Below, one piece after another: positions 46,201 to 55,102 of a stretch of DNA of 64,000 nucleotides (position 1 is the stretch's first letter; each line of letters starts with the position of its first letter). Below the pieces are notes generated by a model. That model saw nothing but the letters and a program-made list of their open reading frames with translations, ran no database searches and was not told where the DNA came from. This stretch comes from an uncultured Saprospiraceae bacterium (GTDB lineage Bacteria > Bacteroidota > Bacteroidia > Chitinophagales > Saprospiraceae). The translations under genes and the position numbers were made by a program. The stretch spans positions 86,448-150,447 of the forward strand of contig CALGAW010000015.1 in the NCBI GenBank assembly GCA_937959115.1. Direction: 5' to 3'.

Positions 46201-48686
46201 ATTTTGATTGGGAAATTCGATCAGGAAGCACCACATCATCAAGCACTGGTCCAGATTCAGCTTATCAGGGCATAAATTATTTTTATATAGAATCTTCTTC
46301 TCCAAATTATCCAAACAAAGAGGGAGTATTCCAAGGAGCTTGTTATGACTTATCAAGTTCTGATTCTGCTTCAATTAATTTCTGGTATCATATGTATGGC
46401 TCAGGCATGGGCATGCTAAACCTTGAAATCACAACTGATCAAGGAGCAAACTGGGTAAGTGTATGGAGCCTTTCTGGAAACCAAGGAAACAGTTGGTATA
46501 ACGTCAATATTGATCTCAGTAATTATACTGGAGGGATGTTCAGCTATCGGTTTAACGGAGGAACTATTTTAAGCTTTACAAGCGATTTTGCCCTTGATCA
46601 GATTACGGTAGACATTGGTCCTTTAAACTGCATACCGGGAGCATCTTGTGATGATAATGATGCGTGTACGATTAATGATATGTATAACTTAAATTGTAAG
46701 TGTTTAGGAACATTTGATGATACGGATAATGATGGTGTTTGTAATGCACAAGATCAATGTCAAGGCTATGATGATCACATTGATTTTGATGAGGATAATA
46801 CGCCTGATGCTTGTGATCTCAATGTGTTTTGTAACAGCTGTTCGACGCTAATTAGTACTTATCCTCATGTAGAGAACTTCGAGATTGGAGTCGGTTCCAT
46901 TTGTCAGTATGTAGGAGATGATTTTGACTGGGCTATTGTAAGAGATAGCACGGCTTCATTAAATACAGGTCCAGATTCAGCCTATCAAGGTCTAAATTAT
47001 TTTTTTATAGAATCCTCTATTCCTAATCATCCGAAAAAAATAGCTGCTTTTGAGAGCGGTTGTTATGACCTAGGAGGAGCTAGGGCTGCCTCTATTGATT
47101 TCTGGTATCACATGTATGGTTTAAGTATTGGCACATTGTCATTAGAAATTACTACAAATCAAGGTGATAATTGGATAACCGTTTGGAGTTTAACCGGCAA
47201 TCAAGGCAACAACTGGCAACATGCGGCAATTGATCTCTCTAGTTACGTTGGTGGCACGCTTTCTTATCGATTTACAGGAACAACTGCCTTAAGTTTTACT
47301 GGCGATATGGCCCTTGATCAAATCATGGTCGATGTCGTTGCTGCCAAGGAATGTAAGGTATGTAAAGCCACTTCCCCAGTTGTCGTAAATGGAAATGCCA
47401 ATGACTGGAATGCAAACGACACATTATTTTTTCCTGAAGTCCAAATGCTAGGAACGGTCGATTCTACCAAAGATTTAAGCGGGCAATTTCAAGTAAAATG
47501 GGACACAAATTATCTATACTTGTTTTGTAAAGTTCAAGACGATGTTTTAGTAAATAACTCACTTAATCCTTGGGATGATGATGGTATTGAGATTTTCATT
47601 GATGGAGGAAACGAGAAAGATACTGTTTACGATACGAATGATCATCAATTGATCTTCCGATACAATGATTCAACAGTTTATGACCAAGGCAAACCAGACA
47701 ATCCAGCTGGGGTGCGTTTTAATATGGTGATTGATAGTGGTTCTTATGATATCGAAGTGAAAATTTCATGGACATATATCGGTGTCGCTCCACCAACAAT
47801 TGGAAAAAAAATTGGTCTAGACATTCATATCAATGATGACGACCATCTCACCCCGAGTCCTAGAGATGCTGTAATAGCTTGGACTGATGTCAATGATGAG
47901 GCCGATCAGAATCCTTCTGTTTTCGGTACGATTACACTTGACGACTGCGCCGTACCTTCCCTAACTTATAATCTGAAAGCGATATTGGAAGGCGCGTATG
48001 ATACATCTACAGGATTAATGCGATCTGATCTTTATCAACTAGAATTGTTACCAGGCATGATATTTTCAATGCCAAATCAGCCAGGACTCGAAACACCTTC
48101 AGGTCAACCTTACGACGCATTCCCTTGGAATTATCAAGGAATTGAGGGGCAAACTTATGGCAACAGCGACTATGCACCAACAAGTGTGGATTGGGTGCTC
48201 ATGTCACTTCGAACGGGCATAGATGCTTCTACAGAGATTCATCAGGCAGCAGGCATCTTGAAAACAGACGGAACCATTGAGTTTTTACCTGGAAGTGCTT
48301 ATCAAGGAAATGATCCTGGTCCCTATTACGTGTTGATTGAACATCGAAATCATATTGGTGCCTTGTCTGCTCAAGCTCTAACTCCACAAAACGGAGAGAT
48401 CAGCTACGACTTTTCTAAGCAGGAGAGCTGGGTTTCTCCGAATAGCGGTTTTGGGCAAAAGCGGTTATCTCCAAACCTTTGGGGGCTATATGCTGGAGAT
48501 GGAAACCAAGCTATAGATGTAAGTGGCTATGATATAAATGGCGCAGATCGAATTTTATGGAATTATGACAACGGGCTTTTCAACCAATATCTCGGTTCTG
48601 ATTTTGATTTAAATGGGGATACCTCAGGAGCAGATCGGATATTCTGGAATCAGAATACAGGTATTAGTTCTGGAGTGCCGAAGTAG
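43248..48686 (+). CDS. M36 secreted metallopeptidase with MAM, CBM9-like and dockerin-like C-terminal domains
   Basis: The 1,812-residue protein has a signal peptide (MRRVSICLLMFCFLSVLLTA), an FTP-like propeptide (~25-205) and an M36 domain (~250-620) with HEYAH at 427-431 and Glu455. A BACON-like domain (~630-715), a beta-sandwich (~720-890) and two Cys/Asp calcium-binding modules each followed by a MAM-like domain come next. After these, unlike its sibling at 12478, it continues with a CBM9-like beta domain (~1372-1565, VVNGNANDWNANDTLFFPE, WDDDGIEIFIDG) and a ~240-residue end finishing in two Asp-rich half-motifs (DVSGYDINGADRILWN and DFDLNGDTSGADRIFWN) that look like a dockerin pair. No T9SS tag is visible. 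The domains suggest it binds glycan or matrix, and the end may dock to a partner (inference). Confidence 0.92.
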   Translation: MRRVSICLLMFCFLSVLLTAQRKSENAILKIVKSQSGNEFTKTESDDALEININDFHKSKQSQLEHYYFQQSYHGIEIIGTESSIHLKPDGSVFKFNNRLKNSLKSTTKSTLQPSVNPIQAVQHAAKHLGYETTGDLEVLEHTSFTNRSQKISKGSLSRRIIPAKLVYTISENGQLRLAWDLAIYETKEEEWWNMRVDANSGEIIDKVSWMAQCNFDHGESTHQCTSHRQKPPHITSISLDQTEEKEGFVGGYRVYPMPLAHPGEGARTMVLNPDNATASPFGWHDTNGAIGAEFLTTQGNNVHAFDDGNNQGYSPFGGSGLIFDFPLDLSLDPEFHEDAALTNLFYWSNIAHDILYQYGFDESSGNFQENNYGRGGVSSDYVNARSQAGLLCNATFGTPSDGSIPTMSMFICNGRDVDFSSAVILHEYAHGLSNRLTGGPSSSGCLGNAEQMGEGWSDYLGLLLTMKTGDQSIEPRPFGDWFFNDPDGIRPFPYSTEMTINPHTYASSFSGTSLPHGIGSVWCMMLWEMTWDLIAQNGFDIDWYNGTGGNNIALQLVVEGMKLQPCSPGFVDGRDAILEADQILYGGANQCLIWGAFSKRGLGANADQGSSINRADGAEAFNLPSACGGTGCLLKLQGSSSISVPYIASNNNSLQIESDGNWSVTTSAPWITIDTTSGSGDGTAVYDIAENSTFSPRRDTIKITCTGFTRNFVVLQDAKPCIQLFSPIPYFTDFEGGAIDSFWCPISSEPHGRIRVSNIFGPRKTRHLLMDCVTSGDFAVNEAKLGLDLLGAPNVELKFWWKEFNEETDIEDGVFLSDDGGLNYKKVFDFKAGNPNYTEVKLNISQLAADNGLSLTSTFVIKFQQYDNLPIAADGIAIDDISIQSITCNVGSPCDDNNACTINDVHTNFCACQGTFEDADADEVCDADDKCPGFDDNIDLDGDGKPDACDLNVFCGCPFVISNFPHIEGFEVGDGNICQFSGDDFDWEIRSGSTTSSSTGPDSAYQGINYFYIESSSPNYPNKEGVFQGACYDLSSSDSASINFWYHMYGSGMGMLNLEITTDQGANWVSVWSLSGNQGNSWYNVNIDLSNYTGGMFSYRFNGGTILSFTSDFALDQITVDIGPLNCIPGASCDDNDACTINDMYNLNCKCLGTFDDTDNDGVCNAQDQCQGYDDHIDFDEDNTPDACDLNVFCNSCSTLISTYPHVENFEIGVGSICQYVGDDFDWAIVRDSTASLNTGPDSAYQGLNYFFIESSIPNHPKKIAAFESGCYDLGGARAASIDFWYHMYGLSIGTLSLEITTNQGDNWITVWSLTGNQGNNWQHAAIDLSSYVGGTLSYRFTGTTALSFTGDMALDQIMVDVVAAKECKVCKATSPVVVNGNANDWNANDTLFFPEVQMLGTVDSTKDLSGQFQVKWDTNYLYLFCKVQDDVLVNNSLNPWDDDGIEIFIDGGNEKDTVYDTNDHQLIFRYNDSTVYDQGKPDNPAGVRFNMVIDSGSYDIEVKISWTYIGVAPPTIGKKIGLDIHINDDDHLTPSPRDAVIAWTDVNDEADQNPSVFGTITLDDCAVPSLTYNLKAILEGAYDTSTGLMRSDLYQLELLPGMIFSMPNQPGLETPSGQPYDAFPWNYQGIEGQTYGNSDYAPTSVDWVLMSLRTGIDASTEIHQAAGILKTDGTIEFLPGSAYQGNDPGPYYVLIEHRNHIGALSAQALTPQNGEISYDFSKQESWVSPNSGFGQKRLSPNLWGLYAGDGNQAIDVSGYDINGADRILWNYDNGLFNQYLGSDFDLNGDTSGADRIFWNQNTGISSGVPK

Positions 48687-48799
48687 AACATAAACATGGT
48701 CTAACCATTTCTGGATTGTAATCTATTTGTAAAGATCATTGTACTTTAAAATCGAACCAATCTGCATAATCCTTAATGAATCCATGTTCGATATTCCAT

Positions 48800-51628
48800 T
48801 TAAAGCTTCCTACGAAAAAACCACCAACCAATTCCTAGGACCAGGAGACCTCCAGCACTTCCTCCTCCAAGTCCTAACCAATTGATGGGACCTTTATGCA
48901 AGGCGCTCGTATTACCAATGTGAATGAACGCTGCCCAGCGCCAAGGACGTTCAGAAATGGTATTAATAAATTCAAGTTGTGCTAGATGAAGCGCTTGATC
49001 TTTATCCATACCGTCCTTCAGGTTGTTTAACATTTTGGATATAATTGTCGTTGAAGATTCCTCAGATACCTCCCACAAACTACTAGTAACGCTAGGCACA
49101 CCAGCATAGCTCAATGCCCGTGCAAGGCTCATGACACCTTCACTACCTTCCAAAATACCATCTGCAGTGCCACAGGCCATTAGTACAGCTGTCGAAGCGT
49201 TTAACTTTTGGCTGTAAAGTTCGTTGAGTGATAAGGATTGATCATAGAAGTGTATAAGAGGCTGCTGACCAGCTTCTGCGTGAGTAGCTAGCACGAGGGT
49301 CTCAAAACTGCCTGCGGCGTCCATGAATGCCCTTTTTGTCGCTTTTGAGCCAAGGATGAATTGTCCATTGTGTTCCTTGCTAAGGTGTGTTATAAATGCT
49401 TCAGTTAAAGGAAGTGGCGTTAATGCTTTATTTTTAGGAAACTGAATCGGTGCCATCGCAAGCATCCCTTTCGACTTATTTCCTAGCGATTCTTGCAGTT
49501 GACTGAAGTAAACGTCTGCTGAATAGGTATAACTGATCAGGTATTTATGAATAAGATAGTCCGTTGCTTGGTCACTGTCAGCTAAGCGAAATGCTTGTAA
49601 TGGTAAATAGTTGAGATTGCCATCCGTGACTACAGTAAGTTTATGTGTTGATTCAGGGAGCTGAAGTGGCTCAACTAGATGCTTGAACAGCGCAAAGCTT
49701 TGCTGATTAAATGTTGGACTGTATGCTTTACTGCTGAGTTGTTTTTTGAAGGCAAGCAATTGTTGATTTAACTGCTTTGAGGCACCTAGATTTATACAAT
49801 TCGCATTGTTTTGTGTTGCCACAAAGGCATACACGTTTTTGATCCCAAAGAAATATTCTACAAAAACCTCATTTTCCTTGATGAGATCTTCTTGGAGTTT
49901 CAAAAGAGAAACGGCTGGCCGCTGATAGGAAAGTTTGCTGTAATCTGGATAGGTTGTAGCAAGGTGTTTCTGCAATTCTTGTTGTTGAAGATAAATCTGA
50001 AGTTGCTGTTCCTCGAGTTTTACAAGGGCGATCGAATCATCTACAGACTGTTGGTCTCCTCGTCTGATTTCCCCCATTTGCTGTTGGTTTTCTTGTGCTA
50101 AGCTGTTGAGGGTTCTGTTTTCAAGCATTAAGCTATCTGGGATCCCAGAGATCAAAGCAGACTTTTGACGATTGAGCGCTTCTAATAGCAGAGCGGCTTT
50201 ACTGTTTTCTGCAAATCTGAAGGCTGCTTCAAGATATTTTCTGTCTTCTGATTGCTTATAAAGCTGATTGGCGATTTCGATGGCTTTTTCGTTTAGGGAT
50301 CGTCCTTCTTGAAACAGGTCAAGTTTCGCTTGGTCAAACTGATATAGTTTTTGCAGTTTCTCTTCTACGTCAAGGATCAAATTATATGCGTCAAGTGCAA
50401 CAGGGAGGTTTTCCTTTAATGCAATCATAGCATTCGCCTTACCTTCTAACGCAGATCGAATACTGTTTTCAGGATAGAGTTCAGCTTCTTCTGGGTTGTC
50501 TGTCACTTTCCCAGGCTGAAAATCTGGTAACAGGCATTGTAAGGCACTTTGGAAGTAATTGATCGCCTTGCTCGGTTGGTTTTTATTCAAAAAATAATTT
50601 CCTGTTTTAATGTACGTTTTTGCAATTTGACGATGATGTGTTGTCTCGTATGCTTTTTGATTCAGTTGGATGGCTCGTTCAAATTCGGTTAGTGCGTTCG
50701 GATTTGAAGTAAGCGCATAAATTTCAGCTTTTAATTCAGCAATTCCACCTTGAAATTCCCACTGTTTTTCTTGTGTATAATAATGCGTACGCCTTGGGTC
50801 GGTGCGTTGGTATTGGTCAAATTGGCGAACAACTTCTAAGCATTTTTCACTATAGATTAGGCTTTGATCATAGTTGCCCATATCTAGGTTGATCGTTGCG
50901 ATATTGAATAGGAACAATGCTTTATTATAAGGCAAGAGATTTTCAAGCTGCAAACCACTTTGATTCATTTTTAATGCACTTTCCATTGTATTGGAATCCA
51001 ATGTTTGATTTTGGTAAGCAAGTCCCAGATCTGCATATATAGAACCTAGTTTTGGATAACCGGGAGTACACATATCTTTAGCAATATTCAAATAATTAAT
51101 CGCACGTTCCGTATCTCCTAGACGGGTGTAAATGTTTCCTAGTGATTTGTAAAGATTAGTCGCCATATAGCTAGGATCTCCGAGTTGGTGTTTTTCACGA
51201 ATGACAAGGGCACTCTCATAACTTCTCCTTGCTTCTGAGATTCTACTTAGTTTGATTTCATTGTACCCTTTTTTGAGAAAGTTCATCATCATTAGGGAGT
51301 CCTCTGTGACTGTTTTTGTGGATCTAAAGGCTTTTGCATTTTTTTCGAGCCATCTTTGTGCTGAGGCTCTGCTAACTCTTCGCTCATTATCGTAGTATTC
51401 GATGTGAATTTTGAGCCATTGTTCTAGGCAATCTAATTGCTGGTATTGTTTTTCTAATTGGATGGTGAGGTTCTGGAGGGTGTCGTCAAATTGTCTGTTG
51501 TCTAATTTTTGTTTGAAGTGTGTTCTTGCAACCTGAATCTCTGAATTGCTGCTGGTAGGGCAGGGCTGGCCATTGCTTATTACAGCAGAGCAGAAGAACA
51601 AAAAGCAGATTGTCAGGTGTTTTACCAT
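48800..51628 (-). CDS. TPR-CHAT protein, membrane-anchored caspase-like peptidase
   Basis: The 942-residue protein has a signal peptide (MVKHLTICFLFFCSAVISNG), tetratricopeptide repeats (~110-460, for example NLYKSLGNIYTRLGDTERAINYLNIA-like units), a coiled-coil-prone Gln/Glu-rich stretch (~505-560) and a CHAT domain (~640-905). The likely catalytic pair is His783 (LATHAEAG) and Cys819 (LMACGTADG), followed by GSEGVMSLARALSYAG. A C-terminal helix (GGSAGGLLVLGIGWWFF) precedes the terminal RRKL, so the catalytic part would face the periplasm. CHAT proteases are caspase relatives. No CRISPR or gasdermin gene is adjacent, so a defence role is not supported. Substrate unknown. Confidence 0.88.
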   Translation of the reverse strand: MVKHLTICFLFFCSAVISNGQPCPTSSNSEIQVARTHFKQKLDNRQFDDTLQNLTIQLEKQYQQLDCLEQWLKIHIEYYDNERRVSRASAQRWLEKNAKAFRSTKTVTEDSLMMMNFLKKGYNEIKLSRISEARRSYESALVIREKHQLGDPSYMATNLYKSLGNIYTRLGDTERAINYLNIAKDMCTPGYPKLGSIYADLGLAYQNQTLDSNTMESALKMNQSGLQLENLLPYNKALFLFNIATINLDMGNYDQSLIYSEKCLEVVRQFDQYQRTDPRRTHYYTQEKQWEFQGGIAELKAEIYALTSNPNALTEFERAIQLNQKAYETTHHRQIAKTYIKTGNYFLNKNQPSKAINYFQSALQCLLPDFQPGKVTDNPEEAELYPENSIRSALEGKANAMIALKENLPVALDAYNLILDVEEKLQKLYQFDQAKLDLFQEGRSLNEKAIEIANQLYKQSEDRKYLEAAFRFAENSKAALLLEALNRQKSALISGIPDSLMLENRTLNSLAQENQQQMGEIRRGDQQSVDDSIALVKLEEQQLQIYLQQQELQKHLATTYPDYSKLSYQRPAVSLLKLQEDLIKENEVFVEYFFGIKNVYAFVATQNNANCINLGASKQLNQQLLAFKKQLSSKAYSPTFNQQSFALFKHLVEPLQLPESTHKLTVVTDGNLNYLPLQAFRLADSDQATDYLIHKYLISYTYSADVYFSQLQESLGNKSKGMLAMAPIQFPKNKALTPLPLTEAFITHLSKEHNGQFILGSKATKRAFMDAAGSFETLVLATHAEAGQQPLIHFYDQSLSLNELYSQKLNASTAVLMACGTADGILEGSEGVMSLARALSYAGVPSVTSSLWEVSEESSTTIISKMLNNLKDGMDKDQALHLAQLEFINTISERPWRWAAFIHIGNTSALHKGPINWLGLGGGSAGGLLVLGIGWWFFRRKL

Positions 51629-51784
51629 TGGGTAAAAATAGTAATATTAATTTGGAGTAATGATTGCTCACATCAATAAAATTATTGAATAAGAATAAAA
51701 TATTACAATGAGGAACTTTAATTAAATTGTGTGTGTTTAATTGCTATTAGAGCACTTTTCTATTAAATTTAAATAATAACCATA

Positions 51785-52228
51785 ATGATAGAGTTTAAGG
51801 AAGTTACTAAGGAAAACGTGAGTAAGATCATGAAACTGGAAGTATATGGTCACCAAAAGGATCAAGTAGCTATAAATGCAGTTTCTATCGCCCAAGGAAA
51901 TTATTATGAAGAGGCTTGGTTCCGAGGAATATATAAGGAAGATGAGCCAGTTGGCTTTGTGATGTTATCGATTGACTGTAAAGAGAAAGAGTATTGGGTA
52001 TGGCGTTTTATGATCGATAAAAACCATCAAGGAAAAGGATATGGGAAAGCAGCAATTGCATTGGTAAAAAAGGTGTTAAAGGAAGAAGTGCCTGATATTG
52101 CTGAGATCAGTTTGTCCTACGTGCCAAAAGAAAAGGATGGAGCAGATGAATTTTATACAAAAGTTGGATTTGAGGATACAGGTAAAATGTCATCAGGCAA
52201 GGAAAAAATTATGCAATTTAAATATTAG
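51785..52228 (+). CDS. GNAT N-acetyltransferase (polyamine acetyltransferase-like)
   Basis: The 147-residue protein has the GNAT core: strand VGFVMLSIDCKEKEYWVWRFMID followed by the acetyl-CoA loop QGKGYGKAAI, and YVPKEKDGADEFYTKVGFEDTGK near the end. The overall form resembles spermine/spermidine or diamine acetyltransferases of the Blt/BltD kind, but the substrate is inferred only. It stands alone, 156 bp from the divergent CHAT gene. Confidence 0.85.
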   Translation: MIEFKEVTKENVSKIMKLEVYGHQKDQVAINAVSIAQGNYYEEAWFRGIYKEDEPVGFVMLSIDCKEKEYWVWRFMIDKNHQGKGYGKAAIALVKKVLKEEVPDIAEISLSYVPKEKDGADEFYTKVGFEDTGKMSSGKEKIMQFKY

Positions 52229-52704
52229 TGATTGTACGCCAACTTTTTAACTGTAATTAGGTTGTTCTTCAATTCGTATTGCATTATAAAAATCGATCTT
52301 TATAAAAGATGTTCCTGAACTAATGTAACTATCAAATACAACGTTGAAGTTTGTAAGAATTCCATCATCGGAATACTTGTTTCTATTGTGTTTTCAAGCC
52401 TATTAGTCCAAGACGCTTTAATCTTTTATTGACATGAGTTATTCCTTAATCTTGTCATTTATAGAAACGGTATTCAGACTAAAAGGGTTGGGTAATAAAT
52501 AATTTGTTTTACTACTTTATCAAGCGAACTAGAAGTCGTAATGTTAGATCGAATTGAAATTTTCTCATTTATGGAACTTTTACCATTTAAATCCGGGCAT
52601 TAATTCTAGTCAGATCTCCTTCATCATTTTTATGACTTAATACTTAGTCTACAATGTACCTAGTAATTCATATATTTGCAGCTTAAACAAAAAACAGAGC
52701 AAAA
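52229..52704. other. 476-bp intergenic region before metG
   Basis: No open frame of note, no hairpin terminator and no structured-RNA signature that I recognise. It is AT-rich throughout; the only supported element is the -7 box at its right end. Confidence 0.6.
52671..52678 (+). promoter_or_regulatory. -7 box for metG
   Basis: TATATTTG fits TAnnTTTG and is followed by GCAG, a common context in Bacteroidota, 26 bp before the metG ATG. The -33 region lacks a clear TTG. Confidence 0.5.
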
Positions 52705-54834
52705 ATGACAGCAAAAAGATACACCGTTACAGCAGCACTGCCTTATGCAAATGGCCCGTTACACATTGGTCATCTAGCAGGTGCATACCTCAGTTCTGAT
52801 GTATATGTTCGGTATTTGCGGTTGATGGGTAAGGACGTGGTTTTTATCTGTGGCTCTGATGAACATGGTGCAGCAATCACAATCAAGGCGAAAAAGGAAG
52901 GAACAACACCCAAAGCAATTGTAGATAAATATCATACGCTAATAAAAGAAACGTTTGAGAAATTGAATGTGTCCTTTGATATTTATCACCGAACAACTGA
53001 GCAAATCCACCATGAAACATCGCAGGATTTTTTCAGAGCATTACATGAAAATGGCTCCTTTACTGAAAAAGTAACAGAACAATATTATGATGCTAAACAT
53101 GATCAATTCTTAGCAGACCGATATATAAAAGGAACTTGCCCCAAATGTAACCATGATGCTGCTTATGGTGATCAATGTGAAAATTGTGGGAGTACACTTA
53201 GTCCGACCGAATTAATTAATCCTGTATCTACCCTAAGTGGAGATCATCCAGAGTTAAAAACAACGAAGCATTGGTATCTTTCATTAAACAATGACACTGA
53301 ATGGTTGAGTGAATGGATTGATAAGGGTACGCTTGATGGGGAGCAGCACCATAATCCCAAAGAATGGAAGAATCATGTCCTAGGGCAATGCCGATCTTGG
53401 GTGACTGATCTTCAGCCTAGAGCAATGACCAGAGATTTGGATTGGGGGATAGATGTGCCACAAGAGATTGAAGGGTCAGAAGGTAAAAAACTATATGTTT
53501 GGCTAGATGCACCAATCGGCTACATTTCAGCAACCAAGCAGTGGGCAAAGGATAATGGAAAGGATTGGGAGCTCTACTGGAAAGATAAAGATTCTAAACT
53601 GGTTCATTTTATTGGAAAGGACAACATTGTTTTTCATTGTATCATATTCCCTTCAATTTTAAAAGCTGTCGGTGGTTACCTCTTGCCAGATAATGTACCT
53701 GCTAATCAATTTTTGAACTTACAAGGAGATAAACTATCTACCTCAAGAAATTGGGCGGTATGGGCGCATGAATACTTAGAAGATACAAAGGAGACCATCA
53801 CCAACAACATTGATGTACTACGTTATGTATTGATCCGAAATATGCCTGAGCAGAAAGACAGTGAGTTTACTTGGGAAAACTTCAAAGAACTAAATGATAG
53901 TGAATTGACTGGTAAACTGGCCAATTTTATCAATCGAGTGATTGTGTTGGTTAATAAGTATTATGATGGTTTGGTGCCTGAGTTTGATGATTCTCTTCCA
54001 GTCTTCTCAGGCAAGGAGGAAGGAAAAGCATCTTCCTTTGCAAATGAACTAAAAGCAATAGAACAGCTTATAAATACTTGTGGTAAACACATCGAAGCAT
54101 ACGACTTTCGAGGAGGCTTGAAAACGGTAATTGAGTTGGCTTCGCTTGGCAATCAGTTTTTACAGTTCAATGAGCCTTGGAAAACCGTAAAGACAGATCC
54201 AGAAACGGTGAAAACAGTAATGAATCTAAGTTTGCAAATAGTAGAAGCACTTAGTGTGACCCTTCAACCATTTTTACCCGGAACATCTCAGAGAATCAGA
54301 ACATTACTTAACTTAGGTGCACTTGAAAACGGTGCTTGGCAAGGCCTGACTGATGATTTAGCAAAAGAGTCGTTGCGGGTAACTGCAAATCATACGATTG
54401 GCAAACCACTTCATTTGTTTCAAAAAGTAGCCGACGAAGTGATTCAAGAGCAAATTGCCAAACTTGGTCAAAAAGATGAAGGGGAAGCGACACTAGAACC
54501 AATTAAGGAAGAAGCTACGTTTGAAGATTTCATGAAGATGGACATTCGTACTGGGATCATCACCTCCGCTGAAAAAGTACGAAAGGCTAAGAAACTATTG
54601 CAACTGAAGGTGAATATCGGTTTGGAGGAGCGGACCGTGGTATCTGGAATCGCCGAACACTTTGCTCCTGAAGATATTATTGGACAACAAGTGTTGTTAC
54701 TAGCCAACCTAGCTCCTAGGAAAATTAGAGGAGTACTTTCGGAAGGGATGGTCCTAATGGCTGAGAATAGCAAGGGAGAGCTTGGTTTTGTGCAGCCAAC
54801 TGATGGGTTTGGTAATGGTTTTATTGTTCGCTAA
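52705..54834 (+). CDS. metG: Methionyl-tRNA synthetase with C-terminal tRNA-binding domain
   Basis: The 709-residue enzyme charges tRNA-Met. Visible are the HIGH motif (HIGH at 20-23), the zinc knuckle with Cys145, Cys148, Cys158 and Cys161, the second signature in the form DKLSTS (Lys343 to Ser347, in place of KMSKS), a helical anticodon-binding region (~360-570) and an EMAP/Trbp111-like tRNA-binding domain (~605-709, KMDIRTGIITSAEKVRKAKK) which promotes dimerisation and tRNA affinity. Length and order match the long MetG form usual in Bacteroidota. Confidence 0.97.
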   Translation: MTAKRYTVTAALPYANGPLHIGHLAGAYLSSDVYVRYLRLMGKDVVFICGSDEHGAAITIKAKKEGTTPKAIVDKYHTLIKETFEKLNVSFDIYHRTTEQIHHETSQDFFRALHENGSFTEKVTEQYYDAKHDQFLADRYIKGTCPKCNHDAAYGDQCENCGSTLSPTELINPVSTLSGDHPELKTTKHWYLSLNNDTEWLSEWIDKGTLDGEQHHNPKEWKNHVLGQCRSWVTDLQPRAMTRDLDWGIDVPQEIEGSEGKKLYVWLDAPIGYISATKQWAKDNGKDWELYWKDKDSKLVHFIGKDNIVFHCIIFPSILKAVGGYLLPDNVPANQFLNLQGDKLSTSRNWAVWAHEYLEDTKETITNNIDVLRYVLIRNMPEQKDSEFTWENFKELNDSELTGKLANFINRVIVLVNKYYDGLVPEFDDSLPVFSGKEEGKASSFANELKAIEQLINTCGKHIEAYDFRGGLKTVIELASLGNQFLQFNEPWKTVKTDPETVKTVMNLSLQIVEALSVTLQPFLPGTSQRIRTLLNLGALENGAWQGLTDDLAKESLRVTANHTIGKPLHLFQKVADEVIQEQIAKLGQKDEGEATLEPIKEEATFEDFMKMDIRTGIITSAEKVRKAKKLLQLKVNIGLEERTVVSGIAEHFAPEDIIGQQVLLLANLAPRKIRGVLSEGMVLMAENSKGELGFVQPTDGFGNGFIVR

Positions 54835-54899
54835 GAACAAAATAACTGTTTATTGAGGTCTAAAACCTTAAAGAATTTCTAAATCTGTTAAGTTGTTAT

Positions 54900-55090
54900 G
54901 CGTGAACGGGTATCCAAAACATAATAAATAAACCCCCGCGCACTGGATGGCAGCGATATGAGGTGCTGATATAGGCATGTAAAGCACGAGTGGTGAAGGC
55001 TGAGCATACGTGCGAAGACTAGCCAAGACGATGCTGAACTGACTGTAGAAGTGACTCATACAAGCGTACAGCCAGAAAATGCGCCCAGAT
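54900..55090. other. GC-richer intergenic block of unknown nature
   Basis: Between the converging ends of metG and ald lies a stretch of about 190 bp that is clearly richer in G and C than other gaps in the window (for example CCCCCGCGCACTGG). It has short pairing segments such as AGCAT/ATGCT at 55002-55036. A 63-codon frame on the minus strand covers most of it but has no recognisable domain. A dispersed intergenic repeat, a small structured RNA or a gene relic are possible; I cannot choose. Confidence 0.3.
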
Positions 55091-55102
55091 TATTCTAAAA
55101 AA

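Noticed and set aside
48800..51628. CHAT gene as part of a CRISPR-linked or gasdermin defence system
   Set aside because: No cas, gasdermin or other defence gene is adjacent and the protein carries export and membrane signals.
54868..55059. A 63-codon minus-strand frame between metG and ald
   Set aside because: No domain and poor codon pattern; the odd composition of the block is reported instead as a feature of unknown nature.
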